A stretch of 64,000 nucleotides of DNA from Aminobacter aganoensis (lineage in GTDB: Bacteria > Pseudomonadota > Alphaproteobacteria > Rhizobiales > Rhizobiaceae): the NCBI RefSeq assembly GCF_014206975.1, contig NZ_JACHOU010000017.1:41512-105511 (forward strand). The letters are read 5' to 3'. The first letter of the stretch is position 1. Each line of letters opens with the position of its first letter. A model generated the notes under the pieces. It was given only the letters and a program-made list of their open reading frames with translations. It had not been told where the DNA came from and ran no database searches. Positions 27,769 to 36,680 of the stretch are shown here, piece by piece. Made by a program: the position numbers and the translations under genes.

Positions 27769-28689
27769 CTACTTGCCGGCCAGGATTTCCTTGATCAGCT
27801 TGTGGCAGCGGTCGGCCATGAAGTCGAGCAGCAGCCGGACCTTTGGGTCCTGCAGCTTCTTGTGCGGATAGACCGCAGCGAACTGCACCGGCGTCGGCGG
27901 CGTCTGCGGCAGGATCACCTGCAGCCGCCCGTCGCGGATGAAGGGTTCGACCTCGAAGCGCGGCTTGTTGATGATGCCGCGTCCGGCCAGTGCCCAGCCG
28001 GTCAGCACGTCGCCGTCGTCGGAATCGAACGGCCCGTGGACCTCGAACTTGGTCGGCCCGGCCGGCGTCTCCAGCATCCAGTAGAATTCGCGCGAGCCGG
28101 GATAGCGCAGCATCAGGCAGTCATGCTTCCTGCCGATCAGGTCGTTGGCGCTCTCGGGTTCGCCACGCTTTTCGAGATATTTCGGCGCGGCGACCAGCAC
28201 GCGCTCGCATTCCATGATGCCGCGCATCCTGAGGCTCGAATCCTCGATGACACCGAGCCGGAAGGCGACGTCGATGCCTTCCTTGAGGATGTCGACATTG
28301 TGGTCGGACAGGCGCAGCCGGACCTCGATGTCGGGGTATTTGTCATGGAATTCGGGAATGCCCGAAGCCAGCAGCCGGCGGCCGAGGCCGAGCGGGGCAG
28401 TGACGCGAATGGTGCCGCGGGGCTGGCCGGAGAGCGCCGAGACCGCGGCCTCGGCCTCGGTGATTGCCTCCAGCACCTGCTTGGCACCGGCGTAGAAGAC
28501 GTTGCCATGCTCGGTCGGCATCAGCTGGCGCGTCGTGCGGTTGAACAGGCGCACGCCGAGATGCTTCTCCAACTCCTTGATTCTGTTGGAGGCGACGGCA
28601 GGCGAAATGCGCATGTCGCGGCCCGCGGCAGAGAGATTGCCGAGTTCCACGACGCGAACGAAAACGGCGATGTTGTCGAGATATGCCAT
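27769..28689 (-). CDS. LysR-type transcriptional regulator, probable regulator of purine catabolism
   Basis: 306 aa from the ATG at 28689, six codons inside the longest frame. The N-terminal winged helix-turn-helix (NIAVFVRVVELGNLSAAGRDM, VASNRIKELEKHLGVRLFNRTTR in parts) is followed by the effector domain with the CrgA-like pattern. It is divergent from the urate hydroxylase gene puuD, the usual geometry for a LysR regulator and its target. A motif shared with the puuE/uraH promoter region lies between them. Confidence 0.87.
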   Translation of the reverse strand: MAYLDNIAVFVRVVELGNLSAAGRDMRISPAVASNRIKELEKHLGVRLFNRTTRQLMPTEHGNVFYAGAKQVLEAITEAEAAVSALSGQPRGTIRVTAPLGLGRRLLASGIPEFHDKYPDIEVRLRLSDHNVDILKEGIDVAFRLGVIEDSSLRMRGIMECERVLVAAPKYLEKRGEPESANDLIGRKHDCLMLRYPGSREFYWMLETPAGPTKFEVHGPFDSDDGDVLTGWALAGRGIINKPRFEVEPFIRDGRLQVILPQTPPTPVQFAAVYPHKKLQDPKVRLLLDFMADRCHKLIKEILAGK

Positions 28690-28752
28690 GCGATGCCGAG
28701 GTTCCATAGCCGGCTTTTGCCGCGCCGCGCTACGCTAGTATTTTCCAGATTT

Positions 28753-28763
28753 TTTTGAAAGTC
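28753..28763. promoter_or_regulatory. motif shared with the puuE/uraH promoter region
   Basis: TTTTGAAAGTC, preceded by further T residues, sits between the LysR-type gene and puuD. It is identical to 19423-19433. It may be the LysR recognition half-site. Confidence 0.35.
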
Positions 28764-28836
28764 ATCGCGAATCCTTTCACTTCCCACATGCATCGGGCAT
28801 CGTAAGATTGCTGCTGCTGCGGAAAAGGGACGGCGG

Positions 28837-30057
28837 ATGTACGACTTGGCGTTTTTCATGGACTGGGCAAGCTTCGCCGTGCGGTGGCTGCATGTCATCA
28901 CCGCGATGGCGTGGATCGGCTCGTCCTTCTACTTCATCGCCCTCGACCTCGGGCTGAGGAAGCATGATGGACTGCCTGCCGGCGCCCATGGCGAAGAATG
29001 GCAGGTCCATGGTGGCGGCTTCTACCACATCCAGAAATACCTGGTGGCGCCGGCGCAGATGCCGGAGCACCTGACCTGGTTCAAGTGGGAATCCTATGCC
29101 ACCTGGCTGTCGGGCTTCGCGCTGCTCAGCCTGGTCTATTACGGCGGCGCCGAACTGTTCCTCATCGACCGCAACGTGCTCGACGTCTCGGCGCCGGTGG
29201 CGATCGCCATTTCGCTCGCCTCGATCGGCATCGGCTGGGTGATCTACGACCAACTGTGCAAGTCAAAGCTCGGCGACCACGACACGCTGCTGATGATCAT
29301 CCTCTATGTCATCGTGGTGTTCATGAGCTGGGGCTACACGCAGTTGTTCACCGGTCGCGCCGCCTTCCTGCACCTTGGCGCCTTCACGGCGACGATCATG
29401 TCGGCGAACGTCTTCATGACCATCATCCCGAACCAGAAGATCGTCGTCGCCGATCTCATCGCCGGCCGTAAGCCCGATCCGAAGTACGGCAAGATCGCCA
29501 AGACACGCTCGACGCACAACAACTACCTGACCCTGCCGGTCGTGTTCCTGATGCTGTCGAACCACTATCCGCTGGCGTTCGGCACCGAGTTCAACTGGGT
29601 CATCGCCGCGCTGATCTTCATCATCGGCGTGCTGATCCGCCACTACTTCAACACCATCCACAAGCGCGAAGGCAATCCGCACTGGACCTGGCTCGCCGCC
29701 GCGCTGCTGTTCATCGTCATCATGTGGCTGTCGACCGTGCCGAAGGTGCTGACCGGTGAAGACAAGAACGCCTCGGTCACCACCCAGCCCTACATCGCCG
29801 CGGCACAGTTCGAGAAGGTGCGCGACACCGTGCTTGGCCGCTGCGCCATGTGCCATGCCAACGAGCCGTCCTACGAAGGTGTCTATTATGCGCCCAAGGG
29901 CGTCGTGCTGGAGACCGACAATGCGATCGCCGAGCACGCCCGCGAGATCTACCTGCAGGCCGGCCGCAGCCATGCCATGCCGCCGGCCAACGTCACCCAG
30001 ATAACGCCGGAAGAGCGGGCGTTGCTGGTCGCCTGGTACGAGCAGGCACGAAAGTAG
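28837..30057 (+). CDS. puuD: membrane-bound urate hydroxylase with cytochrome c domain
   Basis: 406 aa. The N-terminal 300 residues are a multi-spanning membrane domain (eight or so helices, beginning ASFAVRWLHVITAMAWIGSSFYF in parts). The C-terminal domain is a c-type cytochrome with the haem motif CAMCH at residues 336-340 and a distal Met region (SHAMPPANVTQIT). This is the PuuD architecture: urate is oxidised to 5-hydroxyisourate and electrons pass to the respiratory chain. It supplies the substrate of UraH and replaces the soluble uricases. It is divergent from the LysR-type gene. Confidence 0.94.
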   Translation: MYDLAFFMDWASFAVRWLHVITAMAWIGSSFYFIALDLGLRKHDGLPAGAHGEEWQVHGGGFYHIQKYLVAPAQMPEHLTWFKWESYATWLSGFALLSLVYYGGAELFLIDRNVLDVSAPVAIAISLASIGIGWVIYDQLCKSKLGDHDTLLMIILYVIVVFMSWGYTQLFTGRAAFLHLGAFTATIMSANVFMTIIPNQKIVVADLIAGRKPDPKYGKIAKTRSTHNNYLTLPVVFLMLSNHYPLAFGTEFNWVIAALIFIIGVLIRHYFNTIHKREGNPHWTWLAAALLFIVIMWLSTVPKVLTGEDKNASVTTQPYIAAAQFEKVRDTVLGRCAMCHANEPSYEGVYYAPKGVVLETDNAIAEHAREIYLQAGRSHAMPPANVTQITPEERALLVAWYEQARK

Positions 30058-30212
30058 CGCCTGCAGCATGATGCTGAAACGGGGCGGGCAAGAGCACGCT
30101 CCGGCCAAAAGACAGCGACACGCAGAGGTTCAGGGCGCAGCTCGTTGCACCCATTTCGACGCGCGGCGACAGCCGTGGTTTCGCCACGCCAGAAAGCTTG
30201 TAGAGTCCGATC

Positions 30213-31529
30213 ATGACCACCACTCTTCTTCGCGGCCGTACCTTGTCCTTCCTGCGCTGGCCCGACAGCGCCGACGACCATGGGTCGTACGCGTATGAGG
30301 AAGACGGCGCCGTGCTGATGCGCGACGGCAAGATTGCCGCCGTCGGCGCTTATGCCCAGGTCGCGGCCCAGGCCGGCGGCGCCAAGGTCGTCGACCATCG
30401 CCCGCACCTGATCCTGCCGGGTTTCATCGATGCGCATGTCCACATTCCACAGATGCAGATCATCGCCGCCTATGGCGCCGAGCTGCTGGAATGGCTGAAC
30501 AAGTATACGTTTCCCGAGGAAACGCGCTTCATCGACGCCCAGCACGGCCGTCGCATCTCGCGGCTGTTCCTCGACGAGATGGTGCGTCACGGAACGACGA
30601 CGGTCGCCGCCTATTGCTCGGTGCACAAGCAGTCGGCCGAGGCTTTCTTCGCCGAGTCGCACGACCGCAACATGCTCAACATCGCCGGCAAGGTGATGAT
30701 GGACCGCAACGCGCCGGACGGCGTGCTCGACACGCCGCAGACGAGCTATGACGACACCAAGGCGCTGATCGCCGAATGGCACGGCAGGGGCCGCCAGCAC
30801 GTCGCGATCACCCCGCGCTTCGCCATCACGTCCTCGCCCGAGCAGATGGAAATGGCCGGCCAACTGGCGCGCGAGCACCCCGACCTGCACATCCAGACGC
30901 ATCTGTCGGAGAACCACGCCGAGATCGCCTTTACCCAGGAGCTCTATCCCTGGTCGCGCGATTACACCGACGTCTACGAGCACTACGGCCTGCTCGGCAA
31001 GCGCACGCTTCTGGGCCATTGCATCCATCTTAGCGAGCGTGAGTCCGACGCGATCTCCGAGCATGGCTCGATCGCGGTGTTCTGCCCGACCTCCAACCTG
31101 TTCCTCGGCTCGGGCCTGTTCGACTACCAGCGCTATCGCAAGCGCGACAAGCCGCTGCGCATCGCGACTGCGACCGACGTTGGCGGCGGCACCAACTATT
31201 CGATGCTGCGCACCATGGACGAGGCCTACAAGGTCATCGCGCTCAATGGCGAGAAGCTCAACCCGCTGGCCTCCTACTGGCAGCTGACGCGCGGCAACGC
31301 CGAATCGCTGTCGATTTCGGACAAGGTGGGCACGCTGGATGTCGGCACCGACGCCGACATCGTGGTGCTCGACGCCCGCGCAACGCCGGGCATGCGGCTC
31401 CGGATGGAACGCACTGCAACGCTGGCCGAAGAGCTGTTCCTGTTGCAGACGCTCGGCGACGACCGCGCCGTGGTGGAGGTTTATGTCGCAGGCAAAGCCG
31501 CCAAGACGACCATGGATCGCGCCGCCTGA
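30213..31529 (+). CDS. guaD: guanine deaminase
   Basis: 438 aa of the amidohydrolase superfamily. The metal-site HVHIPQ follows GFIDAH, and further ligands lie in the QTHLSEN (His) and LGHCIHLS segments and in TDVGGG (Asp). The PQ after HVH is characteristic of guanine deaminases. It converts guanine to xanthine, the XDH substrate. The 155 bases between puuD and this gene contain no gene. Confidence 0.93.
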   Translation: MTTTLLRGRTLSFLRWPDSADDHGSYAYEEDGAVLMRDGKIAAVGAYAQVAAQAGGAKVVDHRPHLILPGFIDAHVHIPQMQIIAAYGAELLEWLNKYTFPEETRFIDAQHGRRISRLFLDEMVRHGTTTVAAYCSVHKQSAEAFFAESHDRNMLNIAGKVMMDRNAPDGVLDTPQTSYDDTKALIAEWHGRGRQHVAITPRFAITSSPEQMEMAGQLAREHPDLHIQTHLSENHAEIAFTQELYPWSRDYTDVYEHYGLLGKRTLLGHCIHLSERESDAISEHGSIAVFCPTSNLFLGSGLFDYQRYRKRDKPLRIATATDVGGGTNYSMLRTMDEAYKVIALNGEKLNPLASYWQLTRGNAESLSISDKVGTLDVGTDADIVVLDARATPGMRLRMERTATLAEELFLLQTLGDDRAVVEVYVAGKAAKTTMDRAA

Positions 31530-31586
31530 CCTTGCGTCATTGGCCCGGGTCTGCCATGTGAGCCGTGTCTGATGGAGGAACGGACG

Positions 31587-32084
31587 ATGGCAGCAGCCGA
31601 GGATCTGAGCAAGATCGCCGAGCAGGAGGACCGACTGGTCTTCGACCGCTTCGACGAGGCGGTCGCCTTCGACATCGGCTCGGCCATCCGTGCGCGCGGG
31701 CTGTCGGAAAACTTCCCCGTCATCATCGACATCCGGCTTTGGGACCGTGCGCTGTTCTACTGCGCGCTGCCCGGCTCGACCGTCAACAACACCGAGTGGG
31801 CGCGGCGCAAGATCAACGTCGTCAGGACCTTCCACCGCAGCAGCTACCGCATGGTGCTGCAGAAGGCGCGGCCGGACCGCACCTTTGCCGTCGGCGAGGC
31901 TCTGCCGATCGACGACTACGTGCTGGCCGGCGGCGGCTTTCCAATCCGCGTCAAGGGTGTCGGCGTCGTCGGCGCCATCGCCGTTTCGGGCCTGCCCGAG
32001 CGCCAGGACCACGAAGTCGTGGTGGCGGCCATCTGCGACCATCTCGGCATTCCCAGATCGGAGCTTGCGCTCGGGCCGGCATGA
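31587..32084 (+). CDS. UPF0303 / GlcG-HbpS family protein
   Basis: 165 aa from the ATG at 31587, with GGAGG 9 bases before it; an in-frame ATG at 31572 precedes that site and is rejected. The GlcG/HbpS-like fold is suggested by the C-terminal half, ending with GVGVVGAIAVSGLPERQDHEVV. Members bind haem or have no known function, and they recur beside glycolate and purine catabolic genes. Here it lies between guaD and glycerate kinase, on the glyoxylate side of the pathway. Function unknown. Confidence 0.8.
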   Translation: MAAAEDLSKIAEQEDRLVFDRFDEAVAFDIGSAIRARGLSENFPVIIDIRLWDRALFYCALPGSTVNNTEWARRKINVVRTFHRSSYRMVLQKARPDRTFAVGEALPIDDYVLAGGGFPIRVKGVGVVGAIAVSGLPERQDHEVVVAAICDHLGIPRSELALGPA

Positions 32085-32098
32085 TTTGGAACTTTGCG

Positions 32099-32225
32099 CC
32101 GCCCCTCATCCCCCTACCGGGACCTTCTCCCCGCAGAAACGGGAGAAGGGACAAGCGGCAACGTTGCGGCCAGCCTCCTTCGCCCCGTTACGGGGAGAAG
32201 GTCCCGGCAGGTGGGATGAGGGGCC
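32099..32225. repeat. palindromic repeat (R7)
   Basis: Outer arms GCCCCTCATCC...CCGGGACCTTCTCCCCG and CGGGGAGAAGGTCCCGGCAGGTGGGATGAGGGGC form a long imperfect inverted repeat, with an inner AAACGGGAGAAGG segment. Same class as 5742-5860 and 42446-42575. It fills the gap before the glycerate kinase gene. Confidence 0.85.
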
Positions 32226-32267
32226 ATGCTGCATGAACAGACGAAGCGACTGATAGTGAGAGTACCG

Positions 32268-33533
32268 ATGGCCATGACCGACCCGAAGCAGTTTTTGACC
32301 AAGATTTTCGAGGCTGCCGTCGCGGCCGCCGATCCGGAACTCACGATCCGCCGCCATCTGCCGGAAAAGCCCAAGGGTCGGACCATCGTCATCGGCGCCG
32401 GCAAGGGCTCGGCGCAGATGGCGGCCGCCTTCGAAAAAGCCTGGGAGGGCCCGCTGGAAGGCGTCGTCGTCACCCGCTACGGCTTTGCCGCACCGTGCGA
32501 GCGCATCAGGATCGTCGAGGCGTCGCACCCAGTGCCCGACGCCAATGGCCTCGAAGCCTCGAAGCTGCTGCTCCAGACTGTTTCGGGCCTGACCGAGGAC
32601 GACCTCGTCGTGGCGCTGGTCTCTGGTGGCGGTTCGGCCCTGCTGCCATCGCCGGCAGGCAGCCTGACGCTGGCCGACGAGATCGCCGTCAACGAGGCAT
32701 TGCTCGCTTCTGGCGCGCCGATCTCGGCGATGAACACCATTCGCAAGCACATTTCCGGCATCAAGGGCGGCCGGCTGGCTGCAGCGGCGCATCCTGCCCG
32801 CGTCGTTTCGCTCGTCGTGTCCGACATCCCCGGCGACAACCCGGCGCTGGTCGCTTCCGGTCCGACGGTGCCTGATGAAGCGTCTCGCGCCGACGCGCTC
32901 CGGCTGATCGAGACCTACCGGATCGCCTTGCCGGAAAATGTCATGGCGCACATCAATTCGGCCGCTGCCGACGCGCCGCAGCCTTCCGACCCGCGCTTCG
33001 CCCGCAACGAGGTGCATGTCATTGCCTCCGCCGCCGTGTCGCTCGACGCGGCGGCCGAGGCGGCACGCAAGCAGGGCGTCGAGACGGTGATCCTGTCGGA
33101 CGCCATCGAGGGCGAGGCGCGCGAGGTTGGCGGCGTGCATGCCGCGATCGCCCGCGAGGTCGCCGTGCGCAACCGTCCGTTCAAAAAGCCGGTGCTGATC
33201 CTGTCCGGCGGCGAAACCACGGTCACGCTTCGCGCCAAGGGCAAGGGCGGCCGCAACAGCGAATTCCTGCTGGCGTTTGCCATCGGCATCGACGGCCTGA
33301 CAGGCATCGACGCGCTGGCCGCCGACACCGACGGCATCGACGGTTCGGAGGACAATGCCGGCGCCTTCGCCGACGGCTCGACCGTCGCGCGGATGCATGG
33401 CGCCGGCGTCGATGCCAAGGCGATGCTTGCCGGCAACAACGCCTGGACCGCGTTCAATTCGGTCGGCGATCTCTTCGTCCCTGGGCCGACCGGCACGAAC
33501 GTCAACGATCTCCGGGCGATCCTGGCTCGCTAG
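32268..33533 (+). CDS. ttuD: glycerate 2-kinase, MOFRL/TtuD family
   Basis: 421 aa from the ATG at 32268, with alternative in-frame starts at 32226 (close to the repeat) and 32274. The N-terminal DUF4147 domain has IGAGKGSAQMA and the SGGGSALLPSP loop; the C-terminal MOFRL domain ends with NVNDLRAILAR, preceded by SGGETTVT and KGGRNSEFLL. Older annotation calls the family hydroxypyruvate reductase; the characterised members phosphorylate D-glycerate. This would channel glyoxylate from ureide breakdown, via tartronate semialdehyde, to 2-phosphoglycerate. Its stop overlaps that of the convergent gene by 4 bases. Confidence 0.85.
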   Translation: MAMTDPKQFLTKIFEAAVAAADPELTIRRHLPEKPKGRTIVIGAGKGSAQMAAAFEKAWEGPLEGVVVTRYGFAAPCERIRIVEASHPVPDANGLEASKLLLQTVSGLTEDDLVVALVSGGGSALLPSPAGSLTLADEIAVNEALLASGAPISAMNTIRKHISGIKGGRLAAAAHPARVVSLVVSDIPGDNPALVASGPTVPDEASRADALRLIETYRIALPENVMAHINSAAADAPQPSDPRFARNEVHVIASAAVSLDAAAEAARKQGVETVILSDAIEGEAREVGGVHAAIAREVAVRNRPFKKPVLILSGGETTVTLRAKGKGGRNSEFLLAFAIGIDGLTGIDALAADTDGIDGSEDNAGAFADGSTVARMHGAGVDAKAMLAGNNAWTAFNSVGDLFVPGPTGTNVNDLRAILAR

Positions 33534-34981
33534 CCAGCCATCATCTGGCGCACCGTCCTGATGTCCTCGGCGAAGCGGGCGCGCTCCGCCGCTGCCTGTT
33601 GCGGGTCGCGAATGCGCAGGATGTAGGACGGATGGATCGTCAGAAACACGGCGAGGCCGTCGTCGCGGGTGATGGCCTGGCCGCGCTGTCTGGTGATCGC
33701 CACAGGCGCTTCCAGCAGCGACTGGGCCGCGGTCGCGCCGAGCGCCACCACCAGCTTCGGCTTCAGCAGCTTGAGTTCCTTTACCAGCCACCAGCGACAG
33801 GCCTGCACCTCGCCGGCATTCGGCTTGCTGTGGATACGGCGCTTGCCGCGCGGCTCGAACTTGAAGTGCTTGACGGCATTGGTGACGTAGACCGATGAGC
33901 GGTCGATGCCGGCTTCGCCGATCACGGCGTCGAAGATCTTGCCGGCGGGGCCTACGAAGGGCCGGCCCTGCAGATCCTCCTGGTCGCCGGGCTGCTCGCC
34001 GACGAACACCAGTTCGGCATCATCAGGACCTTCGCCGAACACCGTCTGGGTCGCCTCGCTCCACAGCGCGCAGCGCCGGCACTGACTTGCCTGCTGGCGC
34101 AAAGCGTCGATGCTTTGGGCCTCCGTCTCGGCAGCAGCTTCGGCTGCGGGCCAGTGCTTCGCCTGTATGGCCTGGTGATGCGGTGCGGGCATTGTCGGCA
34201 TCCTTGCGATCATTTCCCTGGCGGCCTGGTCGGCGCCAGCGATCAGTCCCGGAATAAGCGAGGCCTCGGGAAGGTTCCGCCAGTATTTCTTGGGCATCTC
34301 CGATTGCATCGCCTTCACCTTCAGGCGCGCCGGGTTGAAGATGTTGGCGAAATAGGTCCGCCACATCTCCTCGGACTGGTCGGAAGCGGGTGCATCCTCT
34401 TTCGATGCCGCCGGTCCGAAGGCCAGCTTTTCGCGGTCCCACTGGGCCGAGCCGTGCGGCGTCAGGATCGCCCAGTGCATGCCGGTGAAGCGGCGCACGA
34501 AGAAGGGCGCGGCAAGTTCGAGGATGAAGTGGTCGGGCTCGAACCAGGCGACGAAACGTTCGCCGTCGCCGTCGCCGATCTTCCGGAAGCGGACGAAGGC
34601 ATGCATGTTGTGCTCGTCGCGCCGGACCGCCTTCTCCATCGCCTCGAAACGGCGCACGTCCGGGTCCGAGGCAATCCGAAACAGATGGGGCTCGCTGCGC
34701 TGCCGCCACAGCAGGCGGTAGAGCAGGGCGAAACGTTCGCCGTTGGAGTGGCAGGCGACGATGGCCGCGCGGTCGATGAATTCTCTCGAGACCCTGAGCT
34801 CGACACCTGGGGTCGGGGCTGGCAATTCGGTCGCATCGCCGCCGACATGCCACTCGATGTCCTCGGGCTTCACCTCGTTTGTGATCAGCCGCCGCGCGGC
34901 ATCGCGCCAGCCGTCGAAGTCGGTCGGGTTGGCCAGTTGCACGGCGTATGCGGCCAGTGAAAAAGCCCGTTGGCCGGCCAT
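33530..34981 (-). CDS. UdgX-type uracil-DNA glycosylase fused to DUF4130 domain
   Basis: 483 aa from the ATG at 34981. About the first 240 residues match the DUF4130 / TIGR03915-type domain that accompanies radical SAM repair proteins (ending near PKKYWRNLPEA). The C-terminal 200 residues are family-4-like UDG: motif GEQPGDQEDLQGRPFVGPAG, four Cys including CRRCALW for an Fe-S cluster, and the UdgX-specific KRRIHSKP loop whose His forms the covalent bond to uracil-DNA in UdgX. HPSYILR provides the second active-site motif. The start overlaps the stop of the radical SAM gene (TAATG), so they are coupled. The operon is preceded by an SOS box. Confidence 0.9.
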   Translation of the reverse strand: MAGQRAFSLAAYAVQLANPTDFDGWRDAARRLITNEVKPEDIEWHVGGDATELPAPTPGVELRVSREFIDRAAIVACHSNGERFALLYRLLWRQRSEPHLFRIASDPDVRRFEAMEKAVRRDEHNMHAFVRFRKIGDGDGERFVAWFEPDHFILELAAPFFVRRFTGMHWAILTPHGSAQWDREKLAFGPAASKEDAPASDQSEEMWRTYFANIFNPARLKVKAMQSEMPKKYWRNLPEASLIPGLIAGADQAAREMIARMPTMPAPHHQAIQAKHWPAAEAAAETEAQSIDALRQQASQCRRCALWSEATQTVFGEGPDDAELVFVGEQPGDQEDLQGRPFVGPAGKIFDAVIGEAGIDRSSVYVTNAVKHFKFEPRGKRRIHSKPNAGEVQACRWWLVKELKLLKPKLVVALGATAAQSLLEAPVAITRQRGQAITRDDGLAVFLTIHPSYILRIRDPQQAAAERARFAEDIRTVRQMMAG

Positions 34982-36216
34982 TAGAACAGCTCGATCTGGC
35001 GCGGCTTCGGCGCGATTGTCTCGCGCAGGCGGGCGGCGTCGGTTGCAGCACCTGGTGACCAGCCTTCGGCGATGATGAACGGCCGCACCTTGGCGACGGA
35101 CTGGCACAGCCGGCCGATGTCTTCGAGGCGCAGCCGCCTGAAGCGGCGGGTCTCGATGATGCGTTCGACGGCGCGCGTGCCAAAACCCGGGATGCGCAGC
35201 AGCATCTCCCTGTCGGCGCGGTTGATGTCGAGTGGAAACGAGGCGCGATTGCGCAGTGCCCAGGCAAGCTTGGGATCGATCTCCAGTTCGAGCATGCCAT
35301 CAGGCTGGCCGTCGAGGATCTCGCCCTGGTCGAAGCCGTAGAAACGCATCAGCCAGTCGGCTTGGTAAAGCCGGTGCTCGCGCATCAGCGGCGGCCTTTT
35401 CAGGGGCAGGGCTGAGGAGGCATCGGGGATCGGGCTGAAGGCCGAGTAGTAGACGCGGCGCAACTGGTAGCTGCCATAGAGCCGGGCGCTGGTCTTGAGG
35501 ATGCGGGCATCTGGCGTGGCGTCGGCGCCGACGATCATCTGCGTCGACTGGCCACCAGGCGCGAAGCGTTCGCGCGTCTTCGTCCTCAGCGTCGGCTCCG
35601 CCTTCTCCTCGATTTTCGAGCGCAGTTTTGCCATCGAGACACGGATCGTCTCGGGTCTCTTCTCCGGTGCCAGCCGCTTCACGCCCTCGTCGGTCGGCAG
35701 CTCGACATTGATCGACAGGCGGTCGGCATAGAGGCCGGCCTTCTCGATCAGCTCGGCCGATGCCTCGGGAATGGTCTTGAGATGGATGTAGCCGCCGAAT
35801 TTCTCGTCGAGCCGCAGCCGCCGCGCCACCTCCACCATCTCGCCCATGGTCTCGTCGGGCGAGCGAATGACACCTGACGACAGAAACAGCCCCTCGATGT
35901 AATTGCGTTTGTAGAAATCCATGGTCAGCCGCACCACCTCGTCGACGGTGAAGCGGGCGCGGCGGACATTGGAGGACGAGCGGTTGATGCAGTAGCTGCA
36001 GTCGTAGATGCAGAAATTGGTCAGCAGGATCTTGAGCAGCGAGATGCAGCGGCCGTCGGGCGCGTAGGAGTGGCAGATGCCCATGCCCTCGGTCGAGCCG
36101 ATGCCGCCAGACTTCAGCGAGTTGCGCCCACCGGCGCCCGAAGAGGCGCAGGAAGCGTCATATTTCGCGGCGTCGGAGAGGATCGCGAGTTTCTCGCGGG
36201 TCGAAAGAACTGGCAT
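34981..36216 (-). CDS. radical SAM protein, putative DNA modification/repair partner of UdgX
   Basis: 411 aa from the ATG at 36216. The radical SAM cluster motif is CIYDCSYC (CX3CX2C). After the barrel, the C-terminal part has a helix-hairpin-helix-like DNA-binding segment (IPGFGTRAVERIIETRR). This architecture is annotated as a putative DNA modification/repair protein that pairs with the DUF4130-UDG protein; the reaction is unknown. A longer frame to 36348 would cross a toxin-antitoxin operator and is rejected. No Shine-Dalgarno is visible before the ATG, and a GTTC-N7-GTTC box ends 3 bases upstream, so a leaderless SOS-regulated mRNA is possible. Confidence 0.87.
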   Translation of the reverse strand: MPVLSTREKLAILSDAAKYDASCASSGAGGRNSLKSGGIGSTEGMGICHSYAPDGRCISLLKILLTNFCIYDCSYCINRSSSNVRRARFTVDEVVRLTMDFYKRNYIEGLFLSSGVIRSPDETMGEMVEVARRLRLDEKFGGYIHLKTIPEASAELIEKAGLYADRLSINVELPTDEGVKRLAPEKRPETIRVSMAKLRSKIEEKAEPTLRTKTRERFAPGGQSTQMIVGADATPDARILKTSARLYGSYQLRRVYYSAFSPIPDASSALPLKRPPLMREHRLYQADWLMRFYGFDQGEILDGQPDGMLELEIDPKLAWALRNRASFPLDINRADREMLLRIPGFGTRAVERIIETRRFRRLRLEDIGRLCQSVAKVRPFIIAEGWSPGAATDAARLRETIAPKPRQIELF

Positions 36217-36218
36217 CT

Positions 36219-36233
36219 GTTCATGGTATGTTC
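36219..36233. promoter_or_regulatory. LexA (SOS) box, alphaproteobacterial type
   Basis: GTTC-ATGGTAT-GTTC is an exact match to the alphaproteobacterial LexA consensus GTTC-N7-GTTC. It lies immediately before the start of the radical SAM/UdgX operon. On the coding (minus) strand, TACCAT within it sits at -12 to -7 from the ATG, where a -10 element of a leaderless transcript would be. Confidence 0.75.
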
Positions 36234-36334
36234 TTGCAGGATAAAAATCCAGAGCCTCAACTGCGTGATGAAGAAATGTGATCGGGTCACAATCCAGTAG
36301 GCTCGATCCTAGCCCAGCAAACAGGTGCAGGTGT

Positions 36335-36388
36335 AAACCATAGTTCACGTCGGCGTTGACTTCTGGATGTCTGTGAACTATGGTTCAC
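36335..36388. promoter_or_regulatory. inverted-repeat operator of the second toxin-antitoxin module
   Basis: AAACCATAGTTCAC (36335-36348) and GTGAACTATGGTT (36373-36385) are inverted copies. The second extends to GTGAAC-TATG-GTTCAC, itself a palindrome ending 2 bases before the toxin ATG. The arrangement is typical of an autorepressed toxin-antitoxin promoter. Confidence 0.7.
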
Positions 36389-36390
36389 AT

Positions 36391-36678
36391 ATGTTCGAGG
36401 TCCGTCAGACCGACATTTTTCGGGAATGGATTGATGGGCTTCGGGACGTGGCAGCCCGGCGCAAGATCGCCCAACGCGTGGTTCGGCTTGAGGCCGGTCT
36501 GTTTGGCGATGTCAAATTCTTCGACGGCATCGGCGAACTGCGCGTGGACTTTGGTCCCGGCTACCGCGTCTACTTCGTACAGCGCGGACGAATTCTGGTC
36601 ATCCTGCTGTGCGGCGGAGACAAGTCGAGCCAAGGCCGCGACATCAAGCGGGCCTTGGAACTGGCCAAGGAGGTGTAA
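36391..36678 (+). CDS. type II toxin, RelE/HigB-like (addiction module killer family)
   Basis: 95 aa from the ATG at 36391; an in-frame ATG at 36367 would place the operator palindrome inside the gene. It shows the pattern of the HigB-like killer family: FREWIDGLRDVAARRKIAQRV, a GELRVDFGPGYRVYF core, and LVILLCGGDKSSQGRDIKRA. It is expected to be a ribosome-dependent mRNA interferase. Toxin-first order, with the antitoxin 2 bases downstream, is characteristic of HigBA-like modules. No Shine-Dalgarno is visible, so low or leaderless translation is possible. Confidence 0.86.
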   Translation: MFEVRQTDIFREWIDGLRDVAARRKIAQRVVRLEAGLFGDVKFFDGIGELRVDFGPGYRVYFVQRGRILVILLCGGDKSSQGRDIKRALELAKEV

Positions 36679-36680
36679 GC

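Noticed and set aside
36217..36348. Extended start of the radical SAM protein
   Set aside because: The added 44 residues would be encoded by the SOS box and by the toxin-antitoxin operator, and they do not resemble the family N-terminus.
36383..36396. Second possible SOS box, GTTC-N6-GTTC
   Set aside because: The spacer is six, not seven, and it lies within the toxin-antitoxin operator and start codon; it does not meet the consensus.
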